The notes under the pieces are model-generated. The model was not told where the DNA came from and made no database searches. It saw nothing but the letters and a program-made list of their open reading frames with translations. This document shows positions 52,355 through 61,480 of a stretch of 64,000 bases of DNA, in pieces; positions within the stretch are counted from its first letter, which is position 1, and each line of letters begins with the position of its first letter. Both the position numbers and the translations under genes were made by a program. The DNA is from Bacillota bacterium (GTDB lineage: Bacteria; Bacillota; UBA4882; UBA8346), in NCBI GenBank assembly GCA_023426245.1, contig JAFABB010000054.1, forward strand, positions 31,773-95,772. The letters are read 5' to 3'.

Positions 52355-54347
52355 GATAGAGATATAACCGCCTCACCCAACTCAGCCGCTTCCAACCTTT
52401 TTTCAGAAGCGGGGTAGTGTAATAATCCAGACCGAATACGCTGCCCGCGCCCCAGAGCATAACGATTCCCGCCATTAGCATCCAGAAGCTTGACAGGTAT
52501 TGGCCCGTAGAGGTAATGAACATGCACAGCAGTGCTACCGATAGTGCGCCAACCAATGGGGTAAACAAGCCCCCCATCAGCGCAAGCCCGATGAGTATCT
52601 CAGCGGCAACAATAGATATCTGCATGGCCATTTGGAGCCAGTCAAAAGGCAAGATGTACGTGTTGATAAACCAGTTCATAACGGGAATGTCCACCTTGAA
52701 AGCGTAATCAGCGAGGGTCGACTTTGCTAGCGACTTGCCGCTGACGAATATTATCTTGAAAATGCCGAAGATATCCCAGTTCAAAATGACTGTCCCAGCG
52801 GCGGTCGCCGAGGATGCTGCTGCTCCGGTCGCGGCGGTCACCGCATCGGATGCCGAGGCGGCGGCATTCGTCGCTGAAGAAACAGCATCGGAGGTGCTGC
52901 CCAGCAGAGAATTATACCAGGAACTGGCCCCACCGAAAAAGTCTTTGAGCTTAGGGGTCACGAACCAGCCATCTACTATTTTCATAACGCCTTCGAACAC
53001 CCATACGGCGCCCAGCCAAAGACGGAGCGGAACCAAAAGGAAGCTGGGCGTCCGGTTGCTGAGATGTCCTCCGACAAAGCTTCGTTTATTGCTTATGGTG
53101 AAAAATTCGTGCCCCAGATAGCTGGATACTTTGTTCCAGCCGAGCACCTGGATAAAATATATGATATTGATAAAGTGCTTGGTAAACATCGCCAAAAAAG
53201 ACGGAAGGTTGATCATGAACCTAGGGAAGCCTACCCTGGCAACCCCATATCTCCCGCCGAGGCATACCATGACCCCGTGGAATTTAGGTCTATACTCTTC
53301 GAGTTTGCCTTTGCCCGTTATAGATACATAGATATTATGAGCCACAGTATCAGCGCTTTGTTCGCAGTTTTCCACCATTTGCGGCACAGGCTCGGACTGG
53401 CCCTCGGGAATGCAACTGAGGTTGTCTCCGGCAACATAAAAGCTTTCGTTGCCAGTACACCTGAGGTATTTGTCCGTATTTAACCTGCCCCGGCGATCGC
53501 AAGAAGCATTCTCCCCGGCTTTGACGGTCACGCAAGCGCATTCGATTCCGCCCACCCAGATCACGGTACCGGTAGCATGCCGGCTTACATTTTCTTTGCT
53601 GCTCAGGTCGATATAAACCGCGCCAATCTCGGCGACCCGGGTGCCCAGAACCATACTCACGCCCATTTTCTCAAGGCGTCGCTGTATTTTTGCAGAAAGC
53701 TTTTCAGGAAGGCTGGGTACGGGACGGGAAAGTAAGTCTACATTGAATAGAGATACCTCTTTCCTTTCTATCTCGAACCTGTCGCATAATATCGGCACGT
53801 ATTCGGCAAGCTCGCCAGCCATTTCAACTCCGGTCAACCCTGCGCCGACGACATGGAAGGTAAGCAGCCTGCGTTTTTCGAGCTCGTCGGTTTCCGAGGC
53901 TGCCTGCCTGAAACGTTCAAGTATGTGCTCCCTGAGCCTGATGGCGTCTTCGTAAGACCATAAGGATAGGGAATGCTCCTCCGCTCCCGGGATGCCGAAA
54001 TAAGTTGGGCGCGAACCTGCCGCCATCACCAGGTAGTCGTATTCATAAGACCCGTTGCTTCCGAGGACGGTTTTTTTGGTGAAATCGACGGACTCGACAA
54101 AGTCCTGGACGAATTGTACCTTTCGGCCTGCAAAGACCTTTTTGAAGCTTATCCTGATGCTGTCCTCTTCGACTCTTCCCGCGGCGACCTCATGCAACTC
54201 CGTAAGCATCGTATGAAACGGGTTTTTATCGATAATGGTGACCGATGTAGCGGCGTCCTTTTTAAATTTCTTTGCAAGCTTCTTTGCTGTAAGTACGCCT
54301 GCGTAGCCTCCACCGATGATAACGATTCGATTCATTTTTCTGATCAT
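52347..54347 (-). CDS. ndh2: Ndh2: type II NADH dehydrogenase with C-terminal membrane domain
   Basis: 666 residues. Residues 1-400: FAD motif IIGGGYAGVL, NAD motif VVGAGLTGVEMAGE and GDNLSCIPEGQSEPVPQM. Residues about 435-655: DoxX-like membrane domain with four helices, interrupted by an Ala/Ser-rich linker (STSDAVSSATNAAASASD and on). This two-part plan is that of Listeria Ndh2, which reduces demethylmenaquinone for EET. An ATG at 54335 is an alternative start. It is the first gene of a five-gene operon with a clear promoter. Confidence 0.92.
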   Translation of the reverse strand: MIRKMNRIVIIGGGYAGVLTAKKLAKKFKKDAATSVTIIDKNPFHTMLTELHEVAAGRVEEDSIRISFKKVFAGRKVQFVQDFVESVDFTKKTVLGSNGSYEYDYLVMAAGSRPTYFGIPGAEEHSLSLWSYEDAIRLREHILERFRQAASETDELEKRRLLTFHVVGAGLTGVEMAGELAEYVPILCDRFEIERKEVSLFNVDLLSRPVPSLPEKLSAKIQRRLEKMGVSMVLGTRVAEIGAVYIDLSSKENVSRHATGTVIWVGGIECACVTVKAGENASCDRRGRLNTDKYLRCTGNESFYVAGDNLSCIPEGQSEPVPQMVENCEQSADTVAHNIYVSITGKGKLEEYRPKFHGVMVCLGGRYGVARVGFPRFMINLPSFLAMFTKHFINIIYFIQVLGWNKVSSYLGHEFFTISNKRSFVGGHLSNRTPSFLLVPLRLWLGAVWVFEGVMKIVDGWFVTPKLKDFFGGASSWYNSLLGSTSDAVSSATNAAASASDAVTAATGAAASSATAAGTVILNWDIFGIFKIIFVSGKSLAKSTLADYAFKVDIPVMNWFINTYILPFDWLQMAMQISIVAAEILIGLALMGGLFTPLVGALSVALLCMFITSTGQYLSSFWMLMAGIVMLWGAGSVFGLDYYTTPLLKKGWKRLSWVRRLYLYHD

Positions 54348-54427
54348 TCCTTTCGAAACTTTAGTATCGAAAAACCGCTGTTTGCCGCAAAGAGCAGCAC
54401 ATTATTCGTGAAAAACATCACAATATT

Positions 54428-54456
54428 ATTATAATATGGACAAATATATAAGTCAA
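54428..54456 (-). promoter_or_regulatory. Sigma-A promoter of the EET operon
   Basis: TTGACT (54451-54456, minus strand), a 17-base spacer and TATAAT (54428-54433). It gives a leader of about 75-85 bases before ndh2 and separates the operon from the EcfT/Gx genes. Confidence 0.82.
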
Positions 54457-54557
54457 TGTAATGCGGACTGATATATAAAAGGTCCGTGAGTCTTGGAGGA
54501 TATTCCCAAGGTGTTTTTTTATTGATATAATCTATCTAAAATGTAAAAAAGTAGAAC

Positions 54558-55331
54558 TCATGAATGAAATTTTAAATGTTCCATCCATAATACCAACCCG
54601 CCAAACAGGATCAAACTAATTATCGCTATCATATCGGATTGGGATACTTTAAACCGAAAAGCATCCAAATCAGCAAAATCCGTTTCATCAATCAATTTTT
54701 GAATCCGGTCAATCTCTTGAAATGATTGCAGAATTTGCGAGACAATAACATCTGCCATCCCTTCAATTTTACTTTTCAAGCTCCGGCGTTTTACCGTTCC
54801 GGACGGATCGCGCCACCGGGCAATCGTGTCACGGCCGCGCTTGATGGCATTGGGGAGTTCTGTCCGAATGCAGATCAAAATCTTTAAGTAGTCTCTCACC
54901 GGCACCCCGCATCTTTTTACCGGTGTAAGCAGCCTGTTCAACATCCCGACGATTTGTCCAAAAGGCGTGGTATACATATATATACTAGCGATATGGCCCA
55001 ATAATATCAAACGACCAAATTTTAAGGCAATCGCCGGAAAATTAATACTCCTCAATGAAAAGCTACCCGGCACAAACAAAGCGCCGCAGATCGAAAAGAT
55101 TAATCCGAACAGATAGGGAACAATCAAGGCAATAGATAAATAAAGCAGATTCCGCAGGAGAATCCGGAAAGAAAGTCCGGAAAGCACAGTTACCAGGAGG
55201 ACATATAACAAAATAACCGCAAAACCAAACGGCATTTTACTCCAAAAAAGAATAACGGCTAATATTATGACCAAGCCTGCTTTGACGCCTGGGTCCATGG
55301 CAGTTACGATCCGGTTTTTTAAGGGCTTCAT
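54558..55331 (-). CDS. EcfT-like transmembrane protein
   Basis: About 257 residues (ATG at 55331; a GTG at 55349 is possible, neither has a well-spaced site). Four to five hydrophobic segments and an amphipathic helical stretch with Ala-Arg-type motifs (ELPNAIKRGRDTIARWR), as in the EcfT scaffold that couples ECF ATPases to substrate-binding subunits. No ECF ATPase gene is near. Placed next to a Gx-type transporter and the EET operon, it may serve quinone precursor or flavin supply. Confidence 0.7.
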   Translation of the reverse strand: MKPLKNRIVTAMDPGVKAGLVIILAVILFWSKMPFGFAVILLYVLLVTVLSGLSFRILLRNLLYLSIALIVPYLFGLIFSICGALFVPGSFSLRSINFPAIALKFGRLILLGHIASIYMYTTPFGQIVGMLNRLLTPVKRCGVPVRDYLKILICIRTELPNAIKRGRDTIARWRDPSGTVKRRSLKSKIEGMADVIVSQILQSFQEIDRIQKLIDETDFADLDAFRFKVSQSDMIAIISLILFGGLVLWMEHLKFHS

Positions 55332-55386
55332 GTCTCCGATAACAGGCACACCTCTCTTTTATTTCCACTCAAAGGTCAGAACGCTT

Positions 55387-55908
55387 CTAGAAACCCTCAA
55401 ACCCTTTCTTTTTGAGCTCTCTGATGACCAGTTCGCTGATACTGCCGGTGAAAAAGCCGGTAATCACCGCTGCAATCCCCAGAACAGGAAGATAGTAAAG
55501 GATTAGGGGTTCCCGGAGCAGCCAGGAGGCAACCGCCATCTGTGCGGTGTTATGAATAATGGCGCCGGCAATGCTGATTCCCTTGATACTAAAAACATCC
55601 GGCAGCTTTTTATAGAGAAACCACATTGAAACGGCGCTTAACAACCCGCCGGCCAGGCCGAATACCAACGCAAACAAACCTTTGCTCAAGAATGTGACGG
55701 CAATGGATCGCAATATCACAATAATTATGGCGCTTTTCAGATCCAGAAAAACGATGGCGAGCATGGTCAATATATTGGCCAGGCCCAGTTTCACTCCTGG
55801 TACTGGAATCGGTAGCGGCAGTAATGCTTCCAAAAAGGAAATCACAATCGCATTGCAAACTAAAATGATCAGAACAGCCTGTCGTTTGGTATTGTTCAAC
55901 GGTTTCAC
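55387..55908 (-). CDS. Gx transporter family protein (EetB-like)
   Basis: 173 residues with five hydrophobic segments. LEALLPLPIPVPGVKLGLANILTMLAI and the AGGLLSAVSMWFLYKK region match the S-component-like family once called heptaprenyl diphosphate synthase component I and now Gx transporter. EetB of the Listeria EET locus belongs here as far as I recall. It starts at a GTG with a weak site and is followed after 37 bases by the EcfT-like gene. Confidence 0.78.
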   Translation of the reverse strand: MKPLNNTKRQAVLIILVCNAIVISFLEALLPLPIPVPGVKLGLANILTMLAIVFLDLKSAIIIVILRSIAVTFLSKGLFALVFGLAGGLLSAVSMWFLYKKLPDVFSIKGISIAGAIIHNTAQMAVASWLLREPLILYYLPVLGIAAVITGFFTGSISELVIRELKKKGFEGF

Positions 55909-56074
55909 CCTATATTAAATTTGTTTATCCTGGAACGTACCCGGTTTTTTATAATTCTGCCTTTTCTGTAGTATTCCTCTACAGCTTTATAAAATAAAGG
56001 TTTTTACCCATTTGATTAATTTAACAGGCAATCGGTAACATATTAACAATTGTTTTTAAAAAAACATTTTCGGA

Positions 56075-56119
56075 TAAAAAGGGACAGCTCAAACGGCCGC
56101 ACTCATTTAAGTTGTCCCT
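56075..56119 (-). terminator. Terminator of the lactate locus
   Basis: On the minus strand AGGGACAACTT pairs with GAGCTGTCCCT, with about 20 bases in the loop, and is followed by TTTTTA. It lies 30 bases after the LDH stop. The rest of 55909-56150 shows nothing else. Confidence 0.78.
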
Positions 56120-56150
56120 GATACTCCCGGACAAAAAGGAACGCTAACTT

Positions 56151-57554
56151 TTACATCTGACAAACTTTATGGGGATTTAGAATATTTTTCGGATCGAAAG
56201 CTCTTTTGATTCCCAGCATGATTTGAACGGTAGCCGGATCCATCGATTCCATGAGGTAGGATTTTTTGGCATGGCCGACGCCATGTTCTCCGGATACCTG
56301 CCCCCTTAATTCCCTGGCTTTTCCGTAAATCTTATCCATGGCGGCTTTCATCTTGATTTCCCATTCCTCTTCACCTAAATTATCTTTCAAAATATAGGCA
56401 TGGAGGTTGCCGTCCCCGGCATGGCCGAAGCTTTTGATCCGGATGTCCACTTCTTTATATAATCCGTGGATGTATTCCACCATTTCATTTACGGAGCCCC
56501 TGGGAACCACCACGTCCACTTCGTCCATGTAAGTGGTGGAACCTTTGATCGCCTCTAGAAAGGCGCCTCTTGCCTTCCAAATGGATTCTTCCCGTTCGCT
56601 GGTATCGGAAATCAAAATATCGACGGCTCCCTGCTCCAGACAAATCCGGGCCACATTTTCATAATCTTTTTCTATTTCTTCCGTGGAATTACCATCAAAC
56701 TTCAGCAGCAGGTAAGCATCGGCACTGTTGTCCGGAAATTTTTTCCCGAGATATTTTTCCGCATCCAGGATGACCTCCCTCTGCATAAATTCAATCGCTG
56801 TTGGTATGGATTTGGATTTAATGATAAAAGGTACGGTCCGAATTGCCTGTTCCAGGGTGGGAAAGGGAATCAGAAGGCTGATTGCCTTTTTAGGTAAAGG
56901 CAGGAGCTTTAAAATAGCTTTGGTGATAATTCCCAAAGTCCCTTCCGAGCCCACCATTAAATCCTTCATGGCGTATCCCGTACTGTTTTTTACCACTTTC
57001 CCTCCGAATTCCACAACCTTGCCATCTGGGAGGACTACCTCCAGAGCTCTCACATAATCTCTGGTGACACCATATTTTACCGCCCGCATGCCGCCGGCAT
57101 TGGTACTGATGTTGCCGCCGATGGTTGCGGATTTTTCTCCCGGGTCCGGCGGATAGAACAAATCTCTTTCCTCCACATAAGCCGCCAGTTCCATCAGCAG
57201 CACTCCCGGCTCCACAGTTACGGTAAGATTGGTTTCATCCAGTTCCAGAATACTGTTCATCAAGGTGGTATCCAGCATAATTCCGTGTTCGATTGCCACG
57301 GAAGCGCCCACCAAACCCGTGCCGGAACCTCTTGGGGTAACCGGAATGGTATTCTCATAGGCATATTTCATGAGTGCGGAAACTTCTTCTGTAGATTTTA
57401 CCTGTACCACTACGTCGGGATAACTGACCGTATCACTTAATTCATCATGGCTGTATTCTTCATTGATTTCCTCACCGCAGAGAATCCTTTCATCATCCTT
57501 GATGATCTTCCGGATCGCGTTGAAATCATTCTGATCCAATCTTTTATAGCTCAT
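56151..57554 (-). CDS. lctD: FAD-linked lactate dehydrogenase (LctD/GlcD family)
   Basis: 467 residues from the ATG at 57554, chosen for GGAGG 5 bases upstream. FAD_binding_4 domain with TPRGSGTGLVGASVA and GGNISTNAGGMRAVKYG, then the oxidase C-terminal domain with FGHAGDGNLHAYIL and SGEHGVGHAKKSYL. With EtfA and EtfB it should form the lactate:NAD+ oxidoreductase of Acetobacterium type. There, reduced ferredoxin oxidation drives uphill electron flow from lactate to NAD+. It is the last gene of the locus. Confidence 0.92.
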   Translation of the reverse strand: MSYKRLDQNDFNAIRKIIKDDERILCGEEINEEYSHDELSDTVSYPDVVVQVKSTEEVSALMKYAYENTIPVTPRGSGTGLVGASVAIEHGIMLDTTLMNSILELDETNLTVTVEPGVLLMELAAYVEERDLFYPPDPGEKSATIGGNISTNAGGMRAVKYGVTRDYVRALEVVLPDGKVVEFGGKVVKNSTGYAMKDLMVGSEGTLGIITKAILKLLPLPKKAISLLIPFPTLEQAIRTVPFIIKSKSIPTAIEFMQREVILDAEKYLGKKFPDNSADAYLLLKFDGNSTEEIEKDYENVARICLEQGAVDILISDTSEREESIWKARGAFLEAIKGSTTYMDEVDVVVPRGSVNEMVEYIHGLYKEVDIRIKSFGHAGDGNLHAYILKDNLGEEEWEIKMKAAMDKIYGKARELRGQVSGEHGVGHAKKSYLMESMDPATVQIMLGIKRAFDPKNILNPHKVCQM

Positions 57555-57609
57555 ATTTTCCTCCATTCCTGCTGTTTTGCAGCTTCAAGCCTTAAAATGC
57601 GCACTGTAT

Positions 57610-58806
57610 TTAAGCGCTTGCCGTTTTACTTTCCTTGATCCGGCCGATCAAGTCCGGTATAATTTCGTACAAGTCTCCGACCAGGCAATAATGTGCCGTT
57701 TTAAAGATAGGCGCATTTTCATCCTTATTGATCGCGATGATCTGTTCGGAATTATTCATGCCGGCTGCAAACTGAACGGACCCGGATACTCCGCAAGTGA
57801 TGATCAGCTTTGGCCTTACCGTCCGTCCGCTTAGTCCTACCTGACGTTTCGCATCCAGCCACCCGGCTTCCATAATGGGTCTGGTGCAGGCGATCTGTCC
57901 GCCCAATAAGTCAGCAAGCTCTTCCAGCATAGCCAGATCCTCTTCTTTTTTAATTCCCCGTCCGGCAACTACCAGAACTTCCGATGCTTCAATAAACTGC
58001 TCTTTTTCTTTTGGAATGATATCCAATACTGTAACCCCGCTGGCCAATTCTTTTGAATCAATATGACAGCGGATGATTTCTCCCCGGACGATATCCTTTC
58101 GCTCCGGAGCATTCATAACCTTGTAGCGTACCGTTGCCATCTGAGGCCTGTGATTGGGCGTTAATATCTGGGCCATGATATTTCCACCGAAGGCCGGTCT
58201 GATCTGCACCAAATCCGTATTTTCATTGATATCCAGTATAGTGCAATCCGCCGTCAGCCCGGTTTTTAGTCTGGCCGCCACCCTGGGAGCCAACTGCCTG
58301 CCTACGGGAGTGGCTCCTATTAAAATAGCCGTTGGTTTTATATTTTTAATATAATCCTCAAAGGCTTTTGTGTATGGCTCCATCTTAAAGCGATCAAACT
58401 CCTCCTGATCATACACAAATACTTTGTCTGCCCCGTAATGAAGCAATTCTTCGCATTGCGCCCCGATATTCCGGCCTATCATAACGGCATAAACCGGGTG
58501 ATTTATTTTATCTGCCAGTTCTCTCGCTTTGCCCATCAACTCATAAGTAACCGGATGGATTACTCCGTCAATATGGTCTGCATATACCGCAATTCCCTTC
58601 CATTGATCCTTATCTACCGCTTGCACCGTTTCTTCGATATATTCAACGGCGCCCTGGGGCCCATTTTTGACGCATAGTTTACACATTTTACAGGCCGCAT
58701 TGATCTGCAGACGATTGTCTTTTTCTTCCAAAGCTCCGAATGGGCATATGCTGATCAGTTCCTGTATATTACCGACTTTCTCTTGATTGATAATTAATTT
58801 TGCCAT
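57610..58806 (-). CDS. lctC: EtfA with N-terminal ferredoxin-like domain (LctC)
   Basis: 398 residues from the ATG at 58806 with AAGGAGG 7 bases upstream. The first ~60 residues have four cysteines (Cys21, Cys39, Cys42, Cys45; ACKMCKLCVKNGP), enough for one [4Fe-4S] cluster. The ETF alpha domain follows, with the FAD region VGLSGRTVRPKLIITCGVSG and INKDENAPIF. The added ferredoxin domain is typical of bifurcating Etf subunits such as LctC and CarE. Confidence 0.93.
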   Translation of the reverse strand: MAKLIINQEKVGNIQELISICPFGALEEKDNRLQINAACKMCKLCVKNGPQGAVEYIEETVQAVDKDQWKGIAVYADHIDGVIHPVTYELMGKARELADKINHPVYAVMIGRNIGAQCEELLHYGADKVFVYDQEEFDRFKMEPYTKAFEDYIKNIKPTAILIGATPVGRQLAPRVAARLKTGLTADCTILDINENTDLVQIRPAFGGNIMAQILTPNHRPQMATVRYKVMNAPERKDIVRGEIIRCHIDSKELASGVTVLDIIPKEKEQFIEASEVLVVAGRGIKKEEDLAMLEELADLLGGQIACTRPIMEAGWLDAKRQVGLSGRTVRPKLIITCGVSGSVQFAAGMNNSEQIIAINKDENAPIFKTAHYCLVGDLYEIIPDLIGRIKESKTASA

Positions 58807-58819
58807 TTTTCTTTCCTCC

Positions 58820-59608
58820 TTAGGCAAATTTCAATTCTTTCAGTTTGTTAAGCAGTCGAGCTGTCAGTTCACTGCCGTCTCCGTTCCATACTTCCCGATG
58901 GTTATTAGCCTGGGGAGGAAAGATCCGCTGCACCTGGGTAGGAGAACCATTCAAGCCATAATGCTTTTCGTCCCTATCTTCCAGATCGGCCAGAGTTATC
59001 ACGCGAATCTCCCTGGTCTTTGTTTCCTGCTTTTTCACGTAGGAAGGAAGCCTCGGCATAAAAATATCTTTATCCACGGCTATCAGGCAAGGATAGTGAA
59101 TCTCGGCGACTTCCACATCATGGGTCATATCCATCTCCACTACCATGGAATCGGCTTTCAGTTCCACGATTCTGGAAATATTGGACAGACTTGGAATACC
59201 GAGCAATTCCGCCGTTTCCGGACCTACCTGGGCTGTATCCCCATCCGTCGTCTGCTTGCCGCAAAGGATTAAATCAAAGGTCCCTGATTTTTTGATTCCC
59301 TGGGATATGGTATAGCTGGTGGCCAAAACATCCGCCCCGCCAAATTTTCGGTCAGAGATCAAAACACCGTGATCCACTCCGATTGCAAAGGCTTCCCGGA
59401 GCACTCCCACGGCCTGATTTGGCCCCATGCTTAAGGCAGTGATGCTTCCACCCGATTTTTCCTTTATCCGGAGCGCGGTCTCAATCGCATATAAATCATA
59501 GGGATTCATTTTGGACTCCACACCGTTCCTTTTAAGGACTCCGGTAACCGGATCCACCTCCACCTTATTGCTGGCAGGTACCTGTTTAATACATACTAAA
59601 ATATTCAT
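58820..59608 (-). CDS. lctB: EtfB, electron transfer flavoprotein beta subunit (LctB)
   Basis: 262 residues. ETF beta start MNILVCIKQVPASNKVEVDP, nucleotide region CGKQTTDGDTAQVGPETAELL and DMTHDVEVAEIHYP. In bifurcating Etfs this subunit carries the flavin at which electrons split. GGAGGAGAGG lies upstream. It is 13 bases before the EtfA gene. Confidence 0.93.
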   Translation of the reverse strand: MNILVCIKQVPASNKVEVDPVTGVLKRNGVESKMNPYDLYAIETALRIKEKSGGSITALSMGPNQAVGVLREAFAIGVDHGVLISDRKFGGADVLATSYTISQGIKKSGTFDLILCGKQTTDGDTAQVGPETAELLGIPSLSNISRIVELKADSMVVEMDMTHDVEVAEIHYPCLIAVDKDIFMPRLPSYVKKQETKTREIRVITLADLEDRDEKHYGLNGSPTQVQRIFPPQANNHREVWNGDGSELTARLLNKLKELKFA

Positions 59609-59709
59609 ATCGTAACACCTCTCCTCCCATTACGAGTTTTAAACAGCATGCGCGGATTTGGAGGCTTTTCGGGTCAAAATATCCAAATCCGGTTCAATTG
59701 TTCCTATCC

Positions 59710-61266
59710 TTAAATTCCAATGCCGGACTGTTCCATCAGGAACCGCGACCCGATCAAGGTAAGAATTCCCACTCCAATGACAAACAGAATGAAATATTTG
59801 ATGGTTCCTCTTAGAAGCTCATTTTCTTTTCCCTCTAGTTTCACAGCCGCCACTGCAACGGCGATGCTTTGAGGTGAAATCATTTTACCCATAACCGCAC
59901 CGGCTGTATTTGAAGCAGAAATCCAGGCTTGGTTTAATCCCAGCGCCGCTGATGTTTTTGCCTGCAACCCTCCGAATAATACACTGGCGGAAGTACCGCT
60001 TCCTGTTACAAAGGTTCCAATTGAGCCTAAGAAAGGCGCAAATAAAGGATAAAGTAAACCAGTATAAACGAATACCGCAGAAATGGAAGCAATCATACCA
60101 CTGTAACCCATCAACTTCGCGGTAGCCATAATGGCAATAATGGTGATCACGGTTTTCATCATCTGCAGGAGCGTCTTTTTCAGTACCAACAACATTTCTT
60201 TCAAACTCATCCCCTGTACTTTTCCGCCGATAAAGGCGGAAAGGAAAATCCAAAGAACCGGCGTTGCCAGCCAGGAAAACGTATAAGGAGCGCCTCCCTC
60301 ACCGGTATAAATGGCAGCAGAGGTTTTTACCGTTGAAAGAAGCTCATTAAACAGTCCCGCCAATTTGGAGGTTCCAAGAAGTAATAAGAATATCAAGATA
60401 AATGGGCTCCAGGCGATTAGCGCTTCCTTTCTATGTATATTTTGGTGGTCATTTTTTCCTTCAAAGAGATACTTTTCCGAAACCTTTCCCTTATTCAAGT
60501 ACTTTGCCGCTAAAACCGTGGCTGCCATGGAGCAGACCGAACCAATCACCACAGGAAGCTCCGCTCCAAGATACTTCGCCACCAGGTATTCCGGAATCAA
60601 AAAGGCAAGTCCGGATATCAGCGTGATCAGAAAGATCCCTTGAAAGGATTTTTTCGATTTCCCTGTTAAAGCCACCAAAACAAAGGGTGTCAATACAATA
60701 AATACCGCTAAGAGGATTACGGTATTGGTGGATAAATCGATTCCACTCAGTCCGGTAATTTTAGCCAGCGTCGTGGTGGGTATTCCAATGGAGCCAAAGG
60801 CTGTCGGCGTCGCATTTGCGATCAGGCAGACAATCGCCGCAAATATCGGATTAAATCCCAACCCCCATAACATGCTGGCGGGTATGGCCACGGCTGTGCC
60901 GAATCCTGCCATCCCTTCCATAAAACCGCCGAATCCCCAGGCAATGATCAGTACTAAAATCCGCTTGTCTCTGGTTACGTTGGCCAGCATTTTTTTGATG
61001 ATTTCCATCTTGCCGGTGGCAACGCAAACATTATAAGTAAAAATGGCGGCGATAATAACAGCGATGATCGGCCAGAGCGCAAGAGCAACCCCTTCCGTAA
61101 CTGCCCGCAGACTATCGGCAAGCGGCATTTTCCATCCAAATACGGCAAGTACATAGGCAATTGCCAATGCGACGACACAAGCTTTAAATCCTGGCATTTT
61201 TAAAGCTGTCAAAGCAACGATCAACCAGATAATAGGTAATAACGCCAAAATAAACTCCATAATCAT
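59710..61266 (-). CDS. lctP: L-lactate permease (LctP/LldP family)
   Basis: 518 residues with 12-14 hydrophobic segments. Family marks: GFGGFMEGMAGFGTAVAIPA, NATPTAFGSIGIPTTTLAKITGL and the C-terminal GTGTSASVLFGGLQ-like region. It imports lactate with protons. It is the first structural gene after the divergent-type spacer with operators; 101 bases separate it from EtfB. Confidence 0.93.
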   Translation of the reverse strand: MIMEFILALLPIIWLIVALTALKMPGFKACVVALAIAYVLAVFGWKMPLADSLRAVTEGVALALWPIIAVIIAAIFTYNVCVATGKMEIIKKMLANVTRDKRILVLIIAWGFGGFMEGMAGFGTAVAIPASMLWGLGFNPIFAAIVCLIANATPTAFGSIGIPTTTLAKITGLSGIDLSTNTVILLAVFIVLTPFVLVALTGKSKKSFQGIFLITLISGLAFLIPEYLVAKYLGAELPVVIGSVCSMAATVLAAKYLNKGKVSEKYLFEGKNDHQNIHRKEALIAWSPFILIFLLLLGTSKLAGLFNELLSTVKTSAAIYTGEGGAPYTFSWLATPVLWIFLSAFIGGKVQGMSLKEMLLVLKKTLLQMMKTVITIIAIMATAKLMGYSGMIASISAVFVYTGLLYPLFAPFLGSIGTFVTGSGTSASVLFGGLQAKTSAALGLNQAWISASNTAGAVMGKMISPQSIAVAVAAVKLEGKENELLRGTIKYFILFVIGVGILTLIGSRFLMEQSGIGI

Positions 61267-61312
61267 CTTTCACACCATCTCCCTTTTGTTGGTATTTTGA
61301 GATAAAGAATGG

Positions 61313-61327
61313 ATTGGTACTACCAAT
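61313..61327. promoter_or_regulatory. FadR-type operator TTGGTACTACCAA
   Basis: ATTGGTACTACCAAT is a perfect palindrome of the TGGTnnnACCA type bound by LldR/LctA regulators. It lies 47 bases before the permease start. Confidence 0.78.
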
Positions 61328-61351
61328 TTTTCGCCGTTAAAAAATGGTGCT

Positions 61352-61370
61352 GTAAAACAATTTGTTTTAC
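61352..61370. repeat. Perfect 19-bp palindrome
   Basis: GTAAAACAATTTGTTTTAC reads the same on both strands except at its centre. It sits between the two TGGT-type operators and could be a second regulator site. Confidence 0.6.
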
Positions 61371-61398
61371 TACACCGATTCAATTCTAAAACAATCCA

Positions 61399-61412
61399 TA
61401 TTGGTAGGACCA
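61399..61412. promoter_or_regulatory. Second, imperfect FadR-type operator
   Basis: ATTGGTAGGACCAC keeps both half-sites TTGGT and ACCA with one mismatch. Two sites about 85 bases apart could support looping. Confidence 0.6.
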
Positions 61413-61480
61413 CTTTACAATTTTATTATATTTTCGTTAATCACCCATGTCAACAAATGTCTTTTTTTTAACAATAATCT

